Counted from the first letter of the stretch, positions 22,355 through 32,170 are shown. The stretch is DNA of 64,000 nucleotides from Isoetes taiwanensis (GCA_021234155.1 JAJEKV010000036.1:13531426-13595425); one strand, 5' to 3'. Numbers and translations are program-made. Notes: generated by a model not told the origin, from the letters alone.

Positions 22355-23312
22355 TCAATCACGATGGCCCAGCCCCACAAAAGTGCAAAATGGCCGGGAC
22401 CCGGACAGAGAAGAGGAAAAAGGGGATTGAGGTGTGGCAGAGAAGATGGAGCCAGAGGGCGAGGCAGTGGATCTAGAAGCAGGAGGACGTCGGTCATGAT
22501 GCATCTGCCGTGCTAGTTTTAATTTCTTAGAATCATCGGCCAGTCGCCTGGGACCCGTGTGGTCATCAAAATCCAAAGGCGACATCATAGTCCTCGCGAC
22601 GACAATAATCAAGAACTTCATCCTCCGCAAAGTGGCGGCCTTTACCTTCTTCGACAACTGAGGACAAAGATCGGCACCTCGAGGGAGACACCGGCAATCA
22701 ATCGAGCATGGAGCTCCCGAACTGGACTCGTGGGTACAAAGGAACTTCGTCTTGGGTGGCGCAATGACTCTCTTAAAAGCATCGAACTTAGATGCGTGAA
22801 GAGCGTTCTCGAACTTCTTGGCGCAACACCTCGATCTGCTCATGAACATTAGTGTTAGAAGTGAGTGTCGACTGAAGACTCTGGATCTGCGACATCTGTA
22901 ACTGAAGGGTTTGCAAAAGCTGAGGCACCATATCCACGGACTGAGAGGAGGGAACCGCAGAACTAACAGTCGGCAAAGAGTAGCTCATCCCCACAGCGGG
23001 ACCCGCGGAGGCAAAGAAAAAAACAGGGGATGGCACAGAAGCAAATGACACAGAGGAGATAGCCCAAGAAGGACCAGCTGAGCCAGAGTGAGAAGCGACG
23101 CCCGTGCATCTGATAGTGGAAAAAACTGGATTGACAGGCTCAAGAGAAACCGCGGGGGTATGCAAAGCAGACACCTCAGAGGCAATAGAAACTCCAGTGG
23201 TGCGGGCACGTCGCATAGTTGGGGTGGATGGGGCAGTGCTTGCCGCGACCCGTTTAGCCCTCCGAGCCCGCAAAGAAACCTGAGAGGTGCTAGGAATGTC
23301 TTGATCTGCCAT
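22355..23312 (-). pseudogene. DIRS gag-like ORF1
   Basis: The most likely start is the ATG at 23312 (MADQDIPSTSQVSLRARRAK). A longer frame to 23525 uses TTG and lies partly in terminal repeat A1, so I reject it. The first 175 residues are Ser/Ala/Pro-rich, with a basic N-terminus and a C-terminal heptad pattern (LLQTLQLQMSQIQSLQSTL). A second overlapping frame, 22849-22355, continues with cysteine-rich and basic sequence after a shift. It would package the RNA by analogy with other ORF1 proteins. No diagnostic domain is seen. Confidence 0.55.
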
Positions 23313-23407
23313 ATCGTGAAAATGTCTTGAAAAAGCTTTCTTGGCTAGGAACGTAGCCGGTAGGCACACAGTTGCGCTCTTCAGGTACGACCGGCTTAGT
23401 TGAAGGT

Positions 23408-23567
23408 AGGAAACCAGGTAGGCGACCGTAACTAGGAGAAAAGCCCAAGGAGAACGCCGATAACCAAAGAGAAGGAAAAATGGGCTATAAAAAGGGGAAG
23501 GAGCTGAGGTGGCGTCCCCATCCAAGGAATGGCGGTTCTATTGCTAGCGCAATAGAACCGAAGCATT
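23408..23567 (-). repeat. DIRS split repeat A1 (5' end)
   Basis: 160 bp matching A2 at 15138-15297, including the hairpin at 23534-23559. The outer edge abuts ATT followed by target sequence ACTATAAC. The minus strand includes TTTTTATAGCCC (TATA-like) near 23490, so transcription may begin in the repeat (inference). Confidence 0.85.
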
Positions 23568-24240
23568 ACTATAACAAGGAAAGTTCTAAGTGTCCAAATT
23601 AAACCCTTCTTTAAAAGTAGAATTGCAAGCACTTTGTCCCCTGAGATCAACTAGGCTTCTAGTTTGCTTTTTAAGAGCGAGGCTCTCACATATGGGATAA
23701 AATATAGCCATCCAACATTAGTTTCTTTTTTATAGTAGTATATATAATAAAATCCTAACTACTTTCTCTATAATCAAGGAACTCACGAATAGAATAACTC
23801 ATGCACCCACATTGCCTTTACCAAAGCCATACAAATTGTGTTTCTATTGGAAACCCCAAGGCTTTAACTTATGCCTTCAATCTAAATGAGAGTCGATCTA
23901 ATAAATGTCTTGTTTATATGTTATAAAATTTTAGTCGTTAAAAGTTGATATTCATCAAAATACTGAGCTTCTTGTTGTTTTATATCATACAGATATTTTG
24001 CTCGCAAACCCAGTAGAAAGCTCCATGCAAACTTAACTCTGGAATGCAAACGTGTAATGCGTGTTTTCTAGAAAGCAAACACCGGGATAGATATCAACCT
24101 TAATAAGTTCGAAACAAGGACAATGCTAGAAGAACAGAACATTCCAGTTGGAATAGTTGAAGATATAGTTGGTCAAGCATGCCTTTGAGTATGACTACCA
24201 CTCAGAGCAATATTGGAATGATCAAGATCTAAATATGAAT
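23568..24240. other. AT-rich host flank, nothing recognised
   Basis: Flanking sequence of the DIRS insertion. A short open stretch at about 24120-24185 (TMLEEQNIPVGIVEDIV) may be an exon or exon remnant preceding the next entry. Confidence 0.3.
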
Positions 24241-24249
24241 TTTTGCAGG

Positions 24250-24462
24250 TGACATTGCAAGGATTGTAGAGGCATGTTGGAATAGTGCCCATGAAGATGC
24301 GAGAGATCCAATTTCAGCAGCTACTCAAGTTTTTCTCGATGTTGAACACATTTGTGCAAGTTCAACTGACCTTGTGTGTACTGTGAGATTCATGTCTGGC
24401 TTGGTGCGAGTAACGTTATGCCTAGAGCGGTACTGTAAGTTGGGATGCATTTTAGTTCCATG
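24250..24462 (+). other. Exon-like host fragment, unrecognised
   Basis: Immediately after a TTTTTGCAG acceptor the + strand is open for about 70 codons (GDIARIVEACWNSAHEDARD, later FLDVEHICASSTDLVCTVRF). The composition is helical and looks like a real protein, possibly an ARM/HEAT-type repeat. The proposed 60-base intron upstream does not give a clean in-frame join. No family recognised; probably a remnant of a host gene. Confidence 0.35.
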
Positions 24463-24611
24463 AGAGACCAACCTTGCTGATAGTTATTATCAACTTTAAT
24501 GCATGCTATGTTTACATTAAATGTCAGATCAAATTGATCTTGTTGAGAAGACTGCCAACAATTGTATGATCTTGTTACAATTGTATTATTCCAAATACAA
24601 TTGTAAAGGAC

Positions 24612-24740
24612 AATGTTCTCTCCGTGGACGATAAAATCATATTCTATTCTATTCTATTCTATTCTATTCTATTCTATTCTATTCTATTCTATTCTATTCT
24701 ATTCTATTCTATTCTATTCTATTCTATTCTATTCTATTCT
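24612..24740 (+). repeat. LINE-type 3' end with (ATTCT)n microsatellite
   Basis: TCTCCGTGGACGATAAAA (about 24617-24634) is identical to the last bases before the tail of the LINE copies at 1.2 and 50.7 kb. Here it is followed by about 20 ATTCT units (to 24740) instead of TTCC units. This looks like the 3' end of a related, 5'-truncated LINE or dependent SINE whose tail has a different repeat. Confidence 0.7.
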
Positions 24741-25065
24741 TAAGACCACAATATAAATGTGTTGCCTTAGTGTATTATGTAACTCTAATGTAGAGACATA
24801 AAACACGATAACCTAAACCCAACAATGCAATCAATCCAAACCAACCCATTCCCAAAGCCATGCGATTCTACTAGTTGTCACAAGATTAATAAGTAATCAA
24901 AAAATTTCTTACCAGATAAGTATTATGGGAGATTAGCATTATGAGATATTATTAATGATACACGGCGTGAGCAAAATACATCCCAACCATGATATATTTA
25001 AGGTTTAGGTTTGCACAAAATGGCATAACAAAACTTGACATCCACTGATCCACATCAACATATTC

Positions 25066-25696
25066 GTAATAAACAGTAGGTCAAAATTACTGTGAAATTT
25101 TGCGTGTTTTTTTCCACGCAATATCCTCCGCCGCTTGCAGAGCGGCGCCGCCGCTCCCTTGTTTGTTCCCCTGTGTTTCGGCATTGCTTACCTGTTTGAT
25201 CTGAAGCCCTGTTCACCTGTTTCGACCTTGTTTATTGTTTGATCCGAAGCCGTGTTTACCTATTTCGGCCTTGTTTACCTGTTTGCGCTGTTTCTTCAGT
25301 CACCGAACAAAGCCAAACAAAGCCTCTCAGATTTACTACAAAGCTGAAGCTGCTGGATCTGCTCCTCAGATTCAACAAAGCTGGAAATCCCCGAAACAGA
25401 GCTCGAAACAGAGCTGAAGTTCCCGAAACAGAGCTGACCGAAACAGAGTTGAAGTTTTCTTTGAGCTCGAAATAGAGAGCTAGAAACAAAGAAATAGAAG
25501 CTAGAAACAGAGAGCTCTGTTTTCTCTGAGCTCGGAATCACAGAAGCAAGGGAAGAAACAGACGAGAACATCCGCCATAGCCACGATTATGTTCGTAATT
25601 TTGACCTACTGTTTATTACGTCCCGTAATCTACGGGAAGGGGGGCATTCCGTCCCGTACGGGGCGGAATGCCCCCCCGTAGATTACGTAGTCCTAA
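25066..25696. mobile_element. 631-bp non-autonomous insert with 26-bp inverted repeats
   Basis: A 12-bp direct repeat, ATCAACATATTC, flanks it (25054-25065 and 25697-25708). A perfect 26-bp inverted repeat lies at 25065-25090 and 25595-25620. Between the arms is low-complexity sequence: GTTTACCTGTTT-like units, then GAAACAGAGCT-like units. Right of the second arm is a 64-bp palindrome. No coding gene is credible. A 12-bp duplication is longer than usual for MITEs; part of the match may be chance. It ends about 380 bp upstream of the GIL1-like start codon. Confidence 0.6.
25624..25687. repeat. 64-bp GC-rich palindrome
   Basis: Nested perfect arms: CGTAATCTACGGG (25624-25636) with CCCGTAGATTACG (25675-25687), then GGGGCATTCCG (25641-25651) with CGGAATGCCCC (25664-25674), around CCCGTACGGG. 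Nearly the whole 64 bp can fold on itself. It stands out against the AT-rich surroundings. Confidence 0.85.
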
Positions 25697-26076
25697 ATCA
25701 ACATATTCTAAAGTAACTTTAAGTAAGGTGGCATGAAACTTCGAAAAGCAGCAAAGCAACCGAAAAACCAGTACGATTCGAGAATACAACACAACACGTT
25801 AAAATAAAATTTCCTGACAGTATATCGTACCTTAGATTCTGAGATCTTAATTTCGTACACACATTCATGAGCATTTGTAATGGATTTTTTTTGGGTGAGC
25901 GTGTTCGACCATCAGTTATCAGTACTGGCGGCGCCCGAGCTTGAGATCTTACATTCAGCTCATTTAGCCTAGGTTAAACCTAAACGAGTTCTCTGCTCTC
26001 ATTTAGGTTCATACGATTTGTTTTTTTGCTCTCTGCTCTCTTTGGCGTTTTCATCTTGAGTTGAGGTTTTGCACAA

Positions 26077-27078
26077 ATGGGGATTTGTTCATCGGTTTTC
26101 AGGAATTTGCCTCCATGGTCTAACGAGTTAGTGGTCCGCAGCCGGGCTTTAGAGGATCAGCTGGTTAAATTTCAAGAGTCGTCTGCACAACAAAAGCAGA
26201 AATCTGAGGCTAGAATTACTGACCTAGCGTCTCAACTGCAGATTTTGAAGAGAGCTCACAGCGAGGAGCAGAGGCTACGAAAAGCTCTGGAAGAAGATCT
26301 TTCAGAGTGTAGAAACTCAAATAAGAAACTTCGGAGCAGAATGAACGAGATTGAAGCTGCAAACGCCACGCACAATCCTGGAAACTCTTATTCCGATTCA
26401 TCTGCCACTCCTACACTTTTTAATACCACGATTACTCGGCTAAGGGAGGCTGCCTTATCTTTTGCAAAGGTTTTCGAACCCCAAAAACCCTGGCAATATC
26501 CTTATATATTTGCTAAGAGAAGGCACAGGCACTTTGCTATCGCATCCTCAGTTTGCAGAATATTATTCACCGGATTTGAGACTGAGGACTTTGGTATACA
26601 TGCAGGATACTGTACTGTGATTATGGATCCACCACAGCTGAGAAAACAGGCTTTTAAAACGTATGAGCTATTCCGAGAGGCCAAAGAGCAGGATATGCTG
26701 AAAAATGATATTTCATTTTCCAGGTTTTGCCAAATCAAATGGACAGATCTTTGCCGCGAAGCCGCAGTTGGAAGTGAGTTGCAGGAATCAGTTACAGAAT
26801 CATTTTTGAAGTTGGCAAAACAAATCTGGCTGATCCACAAAGTTGCGTGCAGTTTTTATCCCAGCCCTGCTACTGTGCTTAGGTTCAGTGATGGCGCCCC
26901 ATTTGATGCTCGATTTATGGAAAGCGTTAGCGTGGACGAAGACGATGGATTTAAAACAGAGCCAGTGGTCGGATTTATGGTGATACCTGGATTTCGTGTT
27001 CGAGATCAAGTTTTCAAAAGCTATGTCTATCCAAAGCTTCTAAATCTTCAGGAGCCTTCAGTACCAATTTGTCTTTGA
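26077..27078 (+). CDS. GIL1/IRKI-like DUF641 family protein
   Basis: A single uninterrupted frame of 333 residues. Residues about 20-95 are a heptad-rich coiled coil. Then come conserved DUF641/GIL1 blocks: SSVCRILFTGFETEDFG, FREAKEQDMLKND followed by FCQIKWTDLCRE, AKQIWLIHKVACSF, DARFMESVSVDED, and near the end VVGFMVIPGFRVRDQV. In Arabidopsis the family includes GIL1 (gravitropism in light) and IRK-interacting protein; members act in plant signalling and their biochemistry is not settled. Relatives are usually longer (400-550 residues), so this has a short N-terminal region. The ATG at 26077 is first in frame after a CT-rich leader. No intron. Expression is likely, since it is the only clean long frame in the window. 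Confidence 0.88.
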   Translation: MGICSSVFRNLPPWSNELVVRSRALEDQLVKFQESSAQQKQKSEARITDLASQLQILKRAHSEEQRLRKALEEDLSECRNSNKKLRSRMNEIEAANATHNPGNSYSDSSATPTLFNTTITRLREAALSFAKVFEPQKPWQYPYIFAKRRHRHFAIASSVCRILFTGFETEDFGIHAGYCTVIMDPPQLRKQAFKTYELFREAKEQDMLKNDISFSRFCQIKWTDLCREAAVGSELQESVTESFLKLAKQIWLIHKVACSFYPSPATVLRFSDGAPFDARFMESVSVDEDDGFKTEPVVGFMVIPGFRVRDQVFKSYVYPKLLNLQEPSVPICL

Positions 27079-27348
27079 ATGGCCGGCACAAGTCAAACAA
27101 GTTCTGCTTGTTTTATTCTGGCCTGAGCTTTTTTTTACCGTTTGTTTATGAGACATCTCTTTTGTGTGTGTGAATTTAACTTGGTGCTAAGTTATTTGGA
27201 TATGTAATTCTGGAATGGTATCCAAATATTTGTGGTTTGAGCTCAGAGATCTCCAGTTTTTGTGTGCAGCTGATCAGCAAAAACTTAAATTAGGCTCATC
27301 TTTTGTTAAGAGCAAGTCGTCCTATTATGCTGTGAAGCTCTCCTACTC

Positions 27349-27354
27349 AATAAA
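27349..27354 (+). terminator. Possible polyadenylation signal of the GIL1-like gene
   Basis: AATAAA about 270 bases after the stop codon at 27078, with T-rich upstream sequence. The 3' region from the last codons to about 27470, and again 27732-28010, is present as an inverted copy at 36345-37140. Confidence 0.4.
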
Positions 27355-27470
27355 ACATCTCGACCAAAAATGCAACCAAGACAACTATGAGTGCGCACTA
27401 GATAAGTGAGGAGCATGAAAACTTAAAAGTTGGTTATATTTGTGTGCCCCAGTAAATGTAAAAATTAAGT

Positions 27471-28082
27471 TTCTGTATACAGGAAAGGCATGTAGATCGC
27501 CTTTCTTGTAACGTGGAAATCGGTTAGGAGACACTCTGCAGATCGGAATCGCCTGGAATGCAAGTAGAAAGCTTCGAAGTGCATAAAATTTGTGGTAAAT
27601 TTTGGTTACAGAAGTGCATCGCCGGAACGCAGAGTCTCTTGAGCTTCCTGGGTTTGAAACAGGGCCAAAAAGTGCCACATGGCACGATATAAGTGGACGA
27701 TGGGGCAGAGTGGCTCCTAACCGGTTTTTACGTTGGATTGCAGTTTGTGCCTGAAAGAGTTAGGAATAGGTTAAAAGTTTTAACAGCTTTTATGTTCAAA
27801 CAATGCAAACACTGTTAGACCAGTTTATGTTAGGTTAGCAAATTTAACCCAAATATAACATTGGCTATCTTGAGCTCAACGGCGAGAATTCCTGGTTGTC
27901 ATAGAGGTGTGGAAGATCCTTTTGGTGGTGGGCATGGGTATGCTCATGGAGGTATTGCTTTACAAGCAAGGAGATTGGGGATGAATCTGATTATCCATAC
28001 CCACCACCGATACTTCGAAAGGCTCCCGTCGGGACTTGTGCGGACGATCAGATTCAATGGAACTTGTGGATTTTGGGTCTAG
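27471..28082. other. 3' flank of the GIL1-like gene, partly duplicated elsewhere
   Basis: 27732-28010 matches the inverted copy near 36345-36660. About 260 bases at 27472-27731 are present here but absent there, so one copy has an insertion or the other a deletion. A 73-codon frame at 27861-28082 is not conserved in the copy and is probably not a gene. Confidence 0.6.
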
Positions 28083-28084
28083 TA

Positions 28085-28230
28085 TCCCATGAATTCCAGG
28101 GCCCTTATCCGTGGATTTTGGGCCTAGAATCCGTGGATTTCAGGTCTAGAATCCACAGATTGCAGGCCTTAAATCCTTTGTGGATTCCAGGCCTAAAATC
28201 CATGGATTCTGGACCTAGAATCCACATGAC
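28085..28230. repeat. GGATTCTAGGCCTAGAATCC-type minisatellite, array 1
   Basis: Tandem, partly palindromic units built on GGATTY...AGGCCTAGAATCC. The same unit type is found at 32596-32722 and 37915-37976, next to the two LTRs of Copia element 2. Confidence 0.75.
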
Positions 28231-28282
28231 CTAAAAAATTTTAAATTGCTTTTGCTCAGCCCACTTGATGTGACGTTGGGAG

Positions 28283-28469
28283 CAGGGATAGGTTCTATAC
28301 GTACAAAATTAAAATTCCTGACGTATAAAGTCAAAAAATACGTATTTTTTAATAAAATACGTATTTAACGTATTAAAACCTCACCGCGTAAAAAAAAATT
28401 TGCGTCTTCGCGAAAAGCGTGACGTCTGAAAATTTTTTTCGCGTCGCTGAAAACTTGAAAACCACAGAC

Positions 28470-28502
<33 letters not shown>

Positions 28503-28618
28503 CCAAAGACGAAACCTTCAGATCGTCAGACGCGAAAAATTTTCGCGTGCGCTTTCATCGTTATTTTCAGCGACGCAAAATTCAAAAAAAAAAAAAATTT
28601 TTTTTTTTTTAAATCCGT

Positions 28619-28652
<34 letters not shown>

Positions 28653-28949
28653 AATTTTACCGACGCTTTTTCTTATCGGCATGCGCGAAAATACTTTCGC
28701 GTGCACTCAAGATCTGAAGGTTTTTTTTCTGTTTTTTTTTTTCATTCGCGTCTGCAGCGGTTTTCCTTGTTTGGCGTCGCGAAAAATTTTCAGCAGACGC
28801 TTTCACGTTGTTTTCGCGTACGCGAAAATCTTCCGACGCCGGAATTTTTTTTTGCCGTATTTTTTACGTTTTATACGGCAAATATGTGCCGTATCATACA
28901 ATTCATACGTATTCCGTATAAAACGTACAACGTATTGAACCTATCCCTA
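28283..28949. mobile_element. hAT-type MITE
   Basis: An 8-bp target duplication, GTTGGGAG (28275-28282 and 28950-28957), flanks a 667-bp element. The left end CAGGGATAGGTTC pairs with the right end read in reverse, TAGGGATAGGTTC. An 8-bp duplication and YAGGG termini are hAT hallmarks. The interior has long A and T tracts (28470-28500, 28585-28650), many TTTTCGCG motifs and TACGTATT-like motifs in opposed orientation, so much of it can fold. The 186-codon frame 28419-28979 runs through these tracts and out of the element and is an artefact. No transposase: non-autonomous. Confidence 0.88.
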
Positions 28950-29230
28950 GTTGGGAGCTTAAATTTAAACTTAAAATAAAGTATATTTTTAAAGGATAAA
29001 ATAAATTAAAAGTCAATGCCAGATTCTTAAAGAAAAGAGGAGTGTTTAATAAATCATATTATTTAATGCTTTAAAAGCATCACACAAATGTATCAAATTT
29101 TACAAAAATCGATAAAAAATTTACAAAAATATATATTAAAGATTCGTATATTGTGTCAGTGAACTTTTAGGTCGGCCACCGAAAGAACCCAATAAGTGTT
29201 TGGATTACAGACTGAGAAACCAAACTTTGA

Positions 29231-29240
29231 TATATATAGA
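29231..29240 (+). promoter_or_regulatory. TATA-box-like element
   Basis: TATATATAGA on +, about 250 bases before the ATG at 29489. The leader between them could contain an intron from GGTATATC (near 29336) to CATATAG (29478). Prediction only. Confidence 0.35.
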
Positions 29241-29488
29241 GGCTATTGAATTGAACATCATTCAGTATTCAGCCGCAGTTCAAACGTCATTCAGTATCTA
29301 GTCACTGCACGACTTTGCAAGGAGACAAAAACCAGGGTATATCGCTCATCTCTGTTATGTTTATTAGGAAGTTGTTTTAATGTTCATGCATGGCTCTCAT
29401 TTACTACAAAATATGTCCATGAATAAAAATTTTCACCTCACTGTATTTTCTGTTACTATCTTGCATTTGGCCATATAGATTACAGACC

Positions 29489-30312
29489 ATGGCCTACATA
29501 CATAGAACTTCGGGTGATAACTCAAACAACAATGAGAGAGATTCAGACGAGACTTTGAGTGATCTTTTCAACAATAATGAGAGTCAGTATGGGGGTGAGT
29601 CTGAATATACCCCAGCAAGTTCAGAGGAAGAGGGCATTACTGAATTCGCTGTCACTGATGACATCAGACAATAGCCCAAACGTCCACCAGCTCATGACCC
29701 AAATGGTCTTCGTTCTGCTGTCATGAACCAGCTAGCTGACATGTAATCCTGTGCAATGGCTTCGCGCTATGCCAGGGCTAGGATATACCTTTTACACAGC
29801 CACGTACAATTTGATGAAGGCTGATCTTACAGGCATATATCAAGTCATCCCAGCAAATATACCTGCTAGGGATCCTAACTTCCCTTGGACCCCATAGGCA
29901 ATAGGCCTAATATGGATGAGCTGTCTCATATGATGCAGTGATGGAATAGTTACAAGGCTACCCTTGCATGCACTGCAGAGTTGCCGCTGGGCCTAACAAA
30001 AGATTACCATTTGTAGAGAAGTGGAAATTACTTGTAGCTCAACATCACCTAGGGGAGGGCAACATCCACCTCCCTCTCACATCGACAATGCATAGTATTG
30101 CCAATGGATGGGAGGTTGGTCTCCAATTTCATGGCATCCCTCGGGCGTATGTTGTTGATTGCCTCCGGGTTTGCACATGCCAAAGGTCTAGATCTAGAGA
30201 TAGTGATTTCAATTACACTAAAGAAATACTTGCAGAAAGTTTGGATGGAAGGGTACAAGACTTGCAGCACAGATTTCGAGTTCGATTGGTACATACACGC
30301 CAGCGAGTTTAA
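29489..30312 (+). pseudogene. Unrecognised + strand gene-like unit
   Basis: 29489-29674 starts at an ATG in good context and gives a 61-residue acidic, Asn/Ser/Glu-rich peptide (DNSNNNERDSDETLSD; TPASSEEEGITEFAV). Open pieces follow in other frames, the best at 29968-30312 (PFVEKWKLLVAQHHLGEG). It may be several exons or a decayed gene. It converges with the minus-strand unit starting at 32.3 kb, so the two could be the gene pair of one DNA transposon. No family recognised. Confidence 0.35.
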
Positions 30313-30533
30313 ACCTCAACAGAATAGGTAGTGGATGACTTCGCATGCCATCGATGGAGGCAACCACAACGGAGAGGAGTCCAGACGAATAGACAGGTCA
30401 AAAGATTACATCGGCATGGCTGCTTGTTTAAGCTGAGAACTGTGAGGCCCATAGACGAGTCTCGAACAATGGCACCTGCTCACATATATGTCCATACGGA
30501 GCATACTGGACATGATCTGCAAGAGTGAACCGC

Positions 30534-31022
30534 TTATGCACTCGTCATCTTCGAAGTGATGGTGGAGTAACAAAGTACAATTCTAACAGCATTTTTAAGC
30601 TCGTCCTCCTCTTCCTCTCGCTCTAACTGCTCATCCTCATGTTGTTTATGTTCATGTTCCTGTTCTTCTCTTGCTCTATCCATGCTCTCCCTCTCCATAT
30701 CGGCTTGCAGCCTCTTCCGTATATCTGAGAGTCGCTCCCTTTCCTGCTTATCCCATTCTTGTTCTTGCCTAGCTGCCTCTGCCCATTCTTCTGCAATCCG
30801 CCGTTGTAACTTCTCCTTTGTCATTTCCATCTCTGGAGAACGGGTAAAAGTATTTGGGATACTTCTACGTGACAGCGTCGGAGATGAAGTGTTGGATGGA
30901 TTCTTTTGTGGTTGGCTTTCTTGTATGTAAGCCAACTGCTCTACCAAGGCATCACTTGTCGGCCTCTGATTTCTTAGCCTTTGTTCCACTGACCATTGTA
31001 ATAGATGTTGGCTGTCATCCAC
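30534..31022 (-). CDS. Highly charged coiled-coil ORF, likely terminal exon of the minus-strand unit
   Basis: 162 codons. The N-terminal part is polar (PQKNPSNTSSPTLSRRSIPN), then about 90 residues are Glu/Arg/Lys-rich (EEWAEAARQEQEWDKQERER), a long single helix or coiled coil. It has no domain I can name. It lies downstream of 31363-31088 (another helical frame, DPHKAQQIHEAIAQHREAAK) on the same strand and probably belongs to the same transcript after splicing. Confidence 0.45.
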   Translation of the reverse strand: MDDSQHLLQWSVEQRLRNQRPTSDALVEQLAYIQESQPQKNPSNTSSPTLSRRSIPNTFTRSPEMEMTKEKLQRRIAEEWAEAARQEQEWDKQERERLSDIRKRLQADMERESMDRAREEQEHEHKQHEDEQLEREEEEDELKNAVRIVLCYSTITSKMTSA

Positions 31023-31087
31023 ATCAATAGGGTCAGGACATAGAGTAGGGTCCTGGCGTGACCTGTACTTGCTCTCTCGTACTGGCC

Positions 31088-31789
31088 TCAGACATGTTCT
31101 CTCATCCCGCTGCTAGATAAGGCCTCTACCAACCTATGTATCCCCTTATGAAAAGAGCCCAACATATCCTCTGGACTCATGCTATGCTGCATTCGAGTGG
31201 CTAGAGCCGTAAATTTTGCTGCTTCCCTGTGCTGAGCGATAGCCTCATGTATCTGTTGTGCCTTATGTGGATCTGCTTGTCTCATGGCATCTCTTTCCCC
31301 CTCAGACTGAGTCTTGGGGGAAAGAGATAGACTGAGTCTATCACTACCCCTCACTTCGGCCACTGTCTGGGCCTTCTGTCATTTGGCCACCAATGCTCCA
31401 GATGCTTTGTTATGTGATGATTTGAGGCACCCTTTGGGTCCCCATACCCCAACCAACTAGGATCCTTCTCTAACTTGGATTGGAGATGGTTGCAATCTAG
31501 TACAACACAAATCCAATACTGCTTATGCCTCGGGTGATGGCCAGTCGCATACCACGCAATCCAGTTGATCAGGCACCAAATGCCATGATATTCCTTATGT
31601 CAAGGCAAGTAATAAGAGCATAAGACACTACTACAACAAATGTTTATAAGGATGATAGAGGAACCTACCAATGAACAATGCTACCAATGGTTGTCAGCTA
31701 GTCGACGCCGCTCATTAACCCTGGAGGAAGTGAACGTTGGTCCATGGTCACAGGCTCCACTGGCTCGTGTTCAGCCATGATGACGACAC
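31088..31789 (-). other. Putative middle exons of the minus-strand unit
   Basis: Acceptor TTTTCAAG at 31790 precedes ATG at 31778 (MAEHEPVEPVTMDQRSLPPG, stop at 31698). About 31598-31372 is open and tryptophan-rich (WCLINWIAWYATGHH, HKQYWICVVLDC), reminiscent of a SANT/trihelix-type DNA-binding region, though not diagnostic. A GACAG acceptor could join it to the helical frame 31363-31088. Accessory DNA-binding proteins of this shape occur in two-gene DNA transposons; that link is inference. Confidence 0.35.
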
Positions 31790-32170
31790 CTTGAAAATGC
31801 AATAATAGTACGATTAAATAACATACAATAAATAAAATGCGAGATTAATGAAATTAAATAAAATATCTAATCACTGCTAAATATCTAATATCTTAAAATT
31901 ATCTACCTACCAATCCTGCCAGAAAACCCCACCATGCAAAAAAGAGTTATCTACGTGTAAAAATTATGAAAAAAACTATCCCTAAGAAACATGCAATAAA
32001 TTTATCCCGAGACAATGTATATATAGCTACGAAAAATAAATATTTAATGTGCAACATTACAGAAAAAATATATATTTAACATGCACACCATAAAAGAAAA
32101 AAAAAAATGTAACATGCAATATACACACAAGAAAAAATACTTAACATGCAATATTAAGGGAAATGCTTAC

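Larger units (their letters stand above)
14581..23567 (-). mobile_element. DIRS-order (PAT/kangaroo-like) tyrosine-recombinase retrotransposon
   Basis: Minus-strand order: gag-like ORF, reverse transcriptase, RNase H, tyrosine recombinase. The ends are split direct repeats. A1 is 23408-23567, A2 is 15138-15297 (160 bp, one difference noticed), B1 is 15298-15334, B2 is 14581-14617. The order A1...B1-A2...B2 is that of PAT/Ngaro-type elements, which integrate from a circle by a tyrosine recombinase and make no target duplication. Both outer edges abut ATT, and the A2-B1 junction also contains ATT, consistent with a 3-bp crossover core. Removing the two later insertions leaves about 5.55 kb, a usual size for the order. 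A 520-bp spacer between A2 and B2 is unusual. All enzyme frames are broken. Confidence 0.88.

Noticed and set aside
22788-23525. Long minus-strand ORF starting in the DIRS terminal repeat
   Set aside because: The outermost start is TTG inside repeat A1 and the same N-terminus appears at A2; the ATG at 23312 is a better start.
24638-24740. Regular short repeats that might suggest an array such as CRISPR
   Set aside because: Uninterrupted ATTCT pentamers without spacers; a microsatellite tail.
28419-28979. 186-codon + ORF rich in Lys and Phe
   Set aside because: It runs through poly(A)/poly(T) tracts inside the hAT MITE and past its right end; low-complexity artefact.
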